Source: JALHQU01 sp043745295 (GTDB lineage: Bacteria > Planctomycetota > Planctomycetia > Gemmatales > Gemmataceae). Taken from it: a stretch of DNA of 6,640 nt. The translations under genes and the position numbers were made by a program. The notes under the pieces were generated by a model. It ran no database searches. It was not told where the DNA came from and saw only the letters and a program-made list of their open reading frames with translations. Each line of letters opens with the position of its first letter. Positions within the stretch are counted from its first letter, which is position 1. The stretch lies in contig JAYTTN010000289.1 of the NCBI GenBank assembly GCA_043745295.1, positions 1-6,640 of the forward strand. Direction: 5' to 3'. Of this stretch, positions 6,591 to 6,640 are shown piece after piece.

Positions 6591-6640
6591 GTTCGGATCG
6601 GAGCCGGAAGCGTGAGCGACGGTCTTCAAGACCGTCGCTC
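6591..6640 (+). repeat. Right flanking palindromic repeat, inverted copy of 1-59
   Basis: A 20 nt tail (gttcggatcggagccggaag, 6591-6610) is followed by a hairpin in which gagcgacggtctt (6614-6626) is the exact reverse complement of 6628-6640. In practice the loop would be a few bases around CTTCAAG. Read on the minus strand the unit matches 4-59, differing by a 7 nt shorter loop and about two changes in the tail. The window ends inside the element; the left copy predicts acg as the next bases. Lying 7 nt after the nasB stop, it is a plausible 3'-end or terminator structure for the operon, but any T-tract would be outside the window. Confidence 0.85.

Overview
The window holds one compact assimilatory nitrate-to-ammonia operon, all on the + strand: nirB (106-2571), nirD (2665-2970), a molybdenum nitrate reductase catalytic subunit (nasC/narB type, 3057-5171) and its FAD/[2Fe-2S] electron-transfer subunit (nasB type, 5168-6583). 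Gene content matches the nasB-nasC-nasD-nasE set of Bacillus subtilis in a different order (here D-E-C-B). No transporter, siroheme synthase, regulator, RNA gene, transposase or CRISPR array is visible.

The proteins form a pathway. NasB takes electrons from NAD(P)H through FAD and a BFD-type [2Fe-2S] cluster and should pass them to NasC, which reduces nitrate to nitrite at a Mo-bis-pterin centre. NirB, with NirD, reduces nitrite to ammonium using NAD(P)H, FAD, [2Fe-2S] and a siroheme-[4Fe-4S] centre. None of the four has an evident signal peptide or membrane segment, so the pathway is cytoplasmic and assimilatory. All expected cofactor ligands I could check are present, and no frameshift is seen.

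The unusual part is the DNA between the genes. Palindromic repeats occupy every non-overlapping junction and both ends. Positions 1-59 and 6591-6640 are inverted copies of one asymmetric element (a hairpin plus a 19-20 nt tail), so the operon is bracketed by a repeat in opposite orientations. The nirB-nirD gap holds an imperfect GC-rich inverted repeat with arms of 28-29 nt, and the nirD-nasC gap holds a perfect 26 bp inverted repeat whose arms are themselves palindromic. Only the nasC-nasB junction (ATGA overlap) lacks one. The genes directly behind the internal repeats (nirD, nasC) have weak Shine-Dalgarno sequences, whereas nirB and nasB each have GGAGG exactly 7 nt before the ATG.

The DNA is strongly GC-rich with GC-biased third positions. 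Together with intergenic GC-rich hairpins of this style, this suggests a high-GC bacterium, possibly a Gemmata-like planctomycete. That assignment is inference and recollection and was not tested by any search. The enzymes look orthodox; the repeat architecture is what deserves attention.
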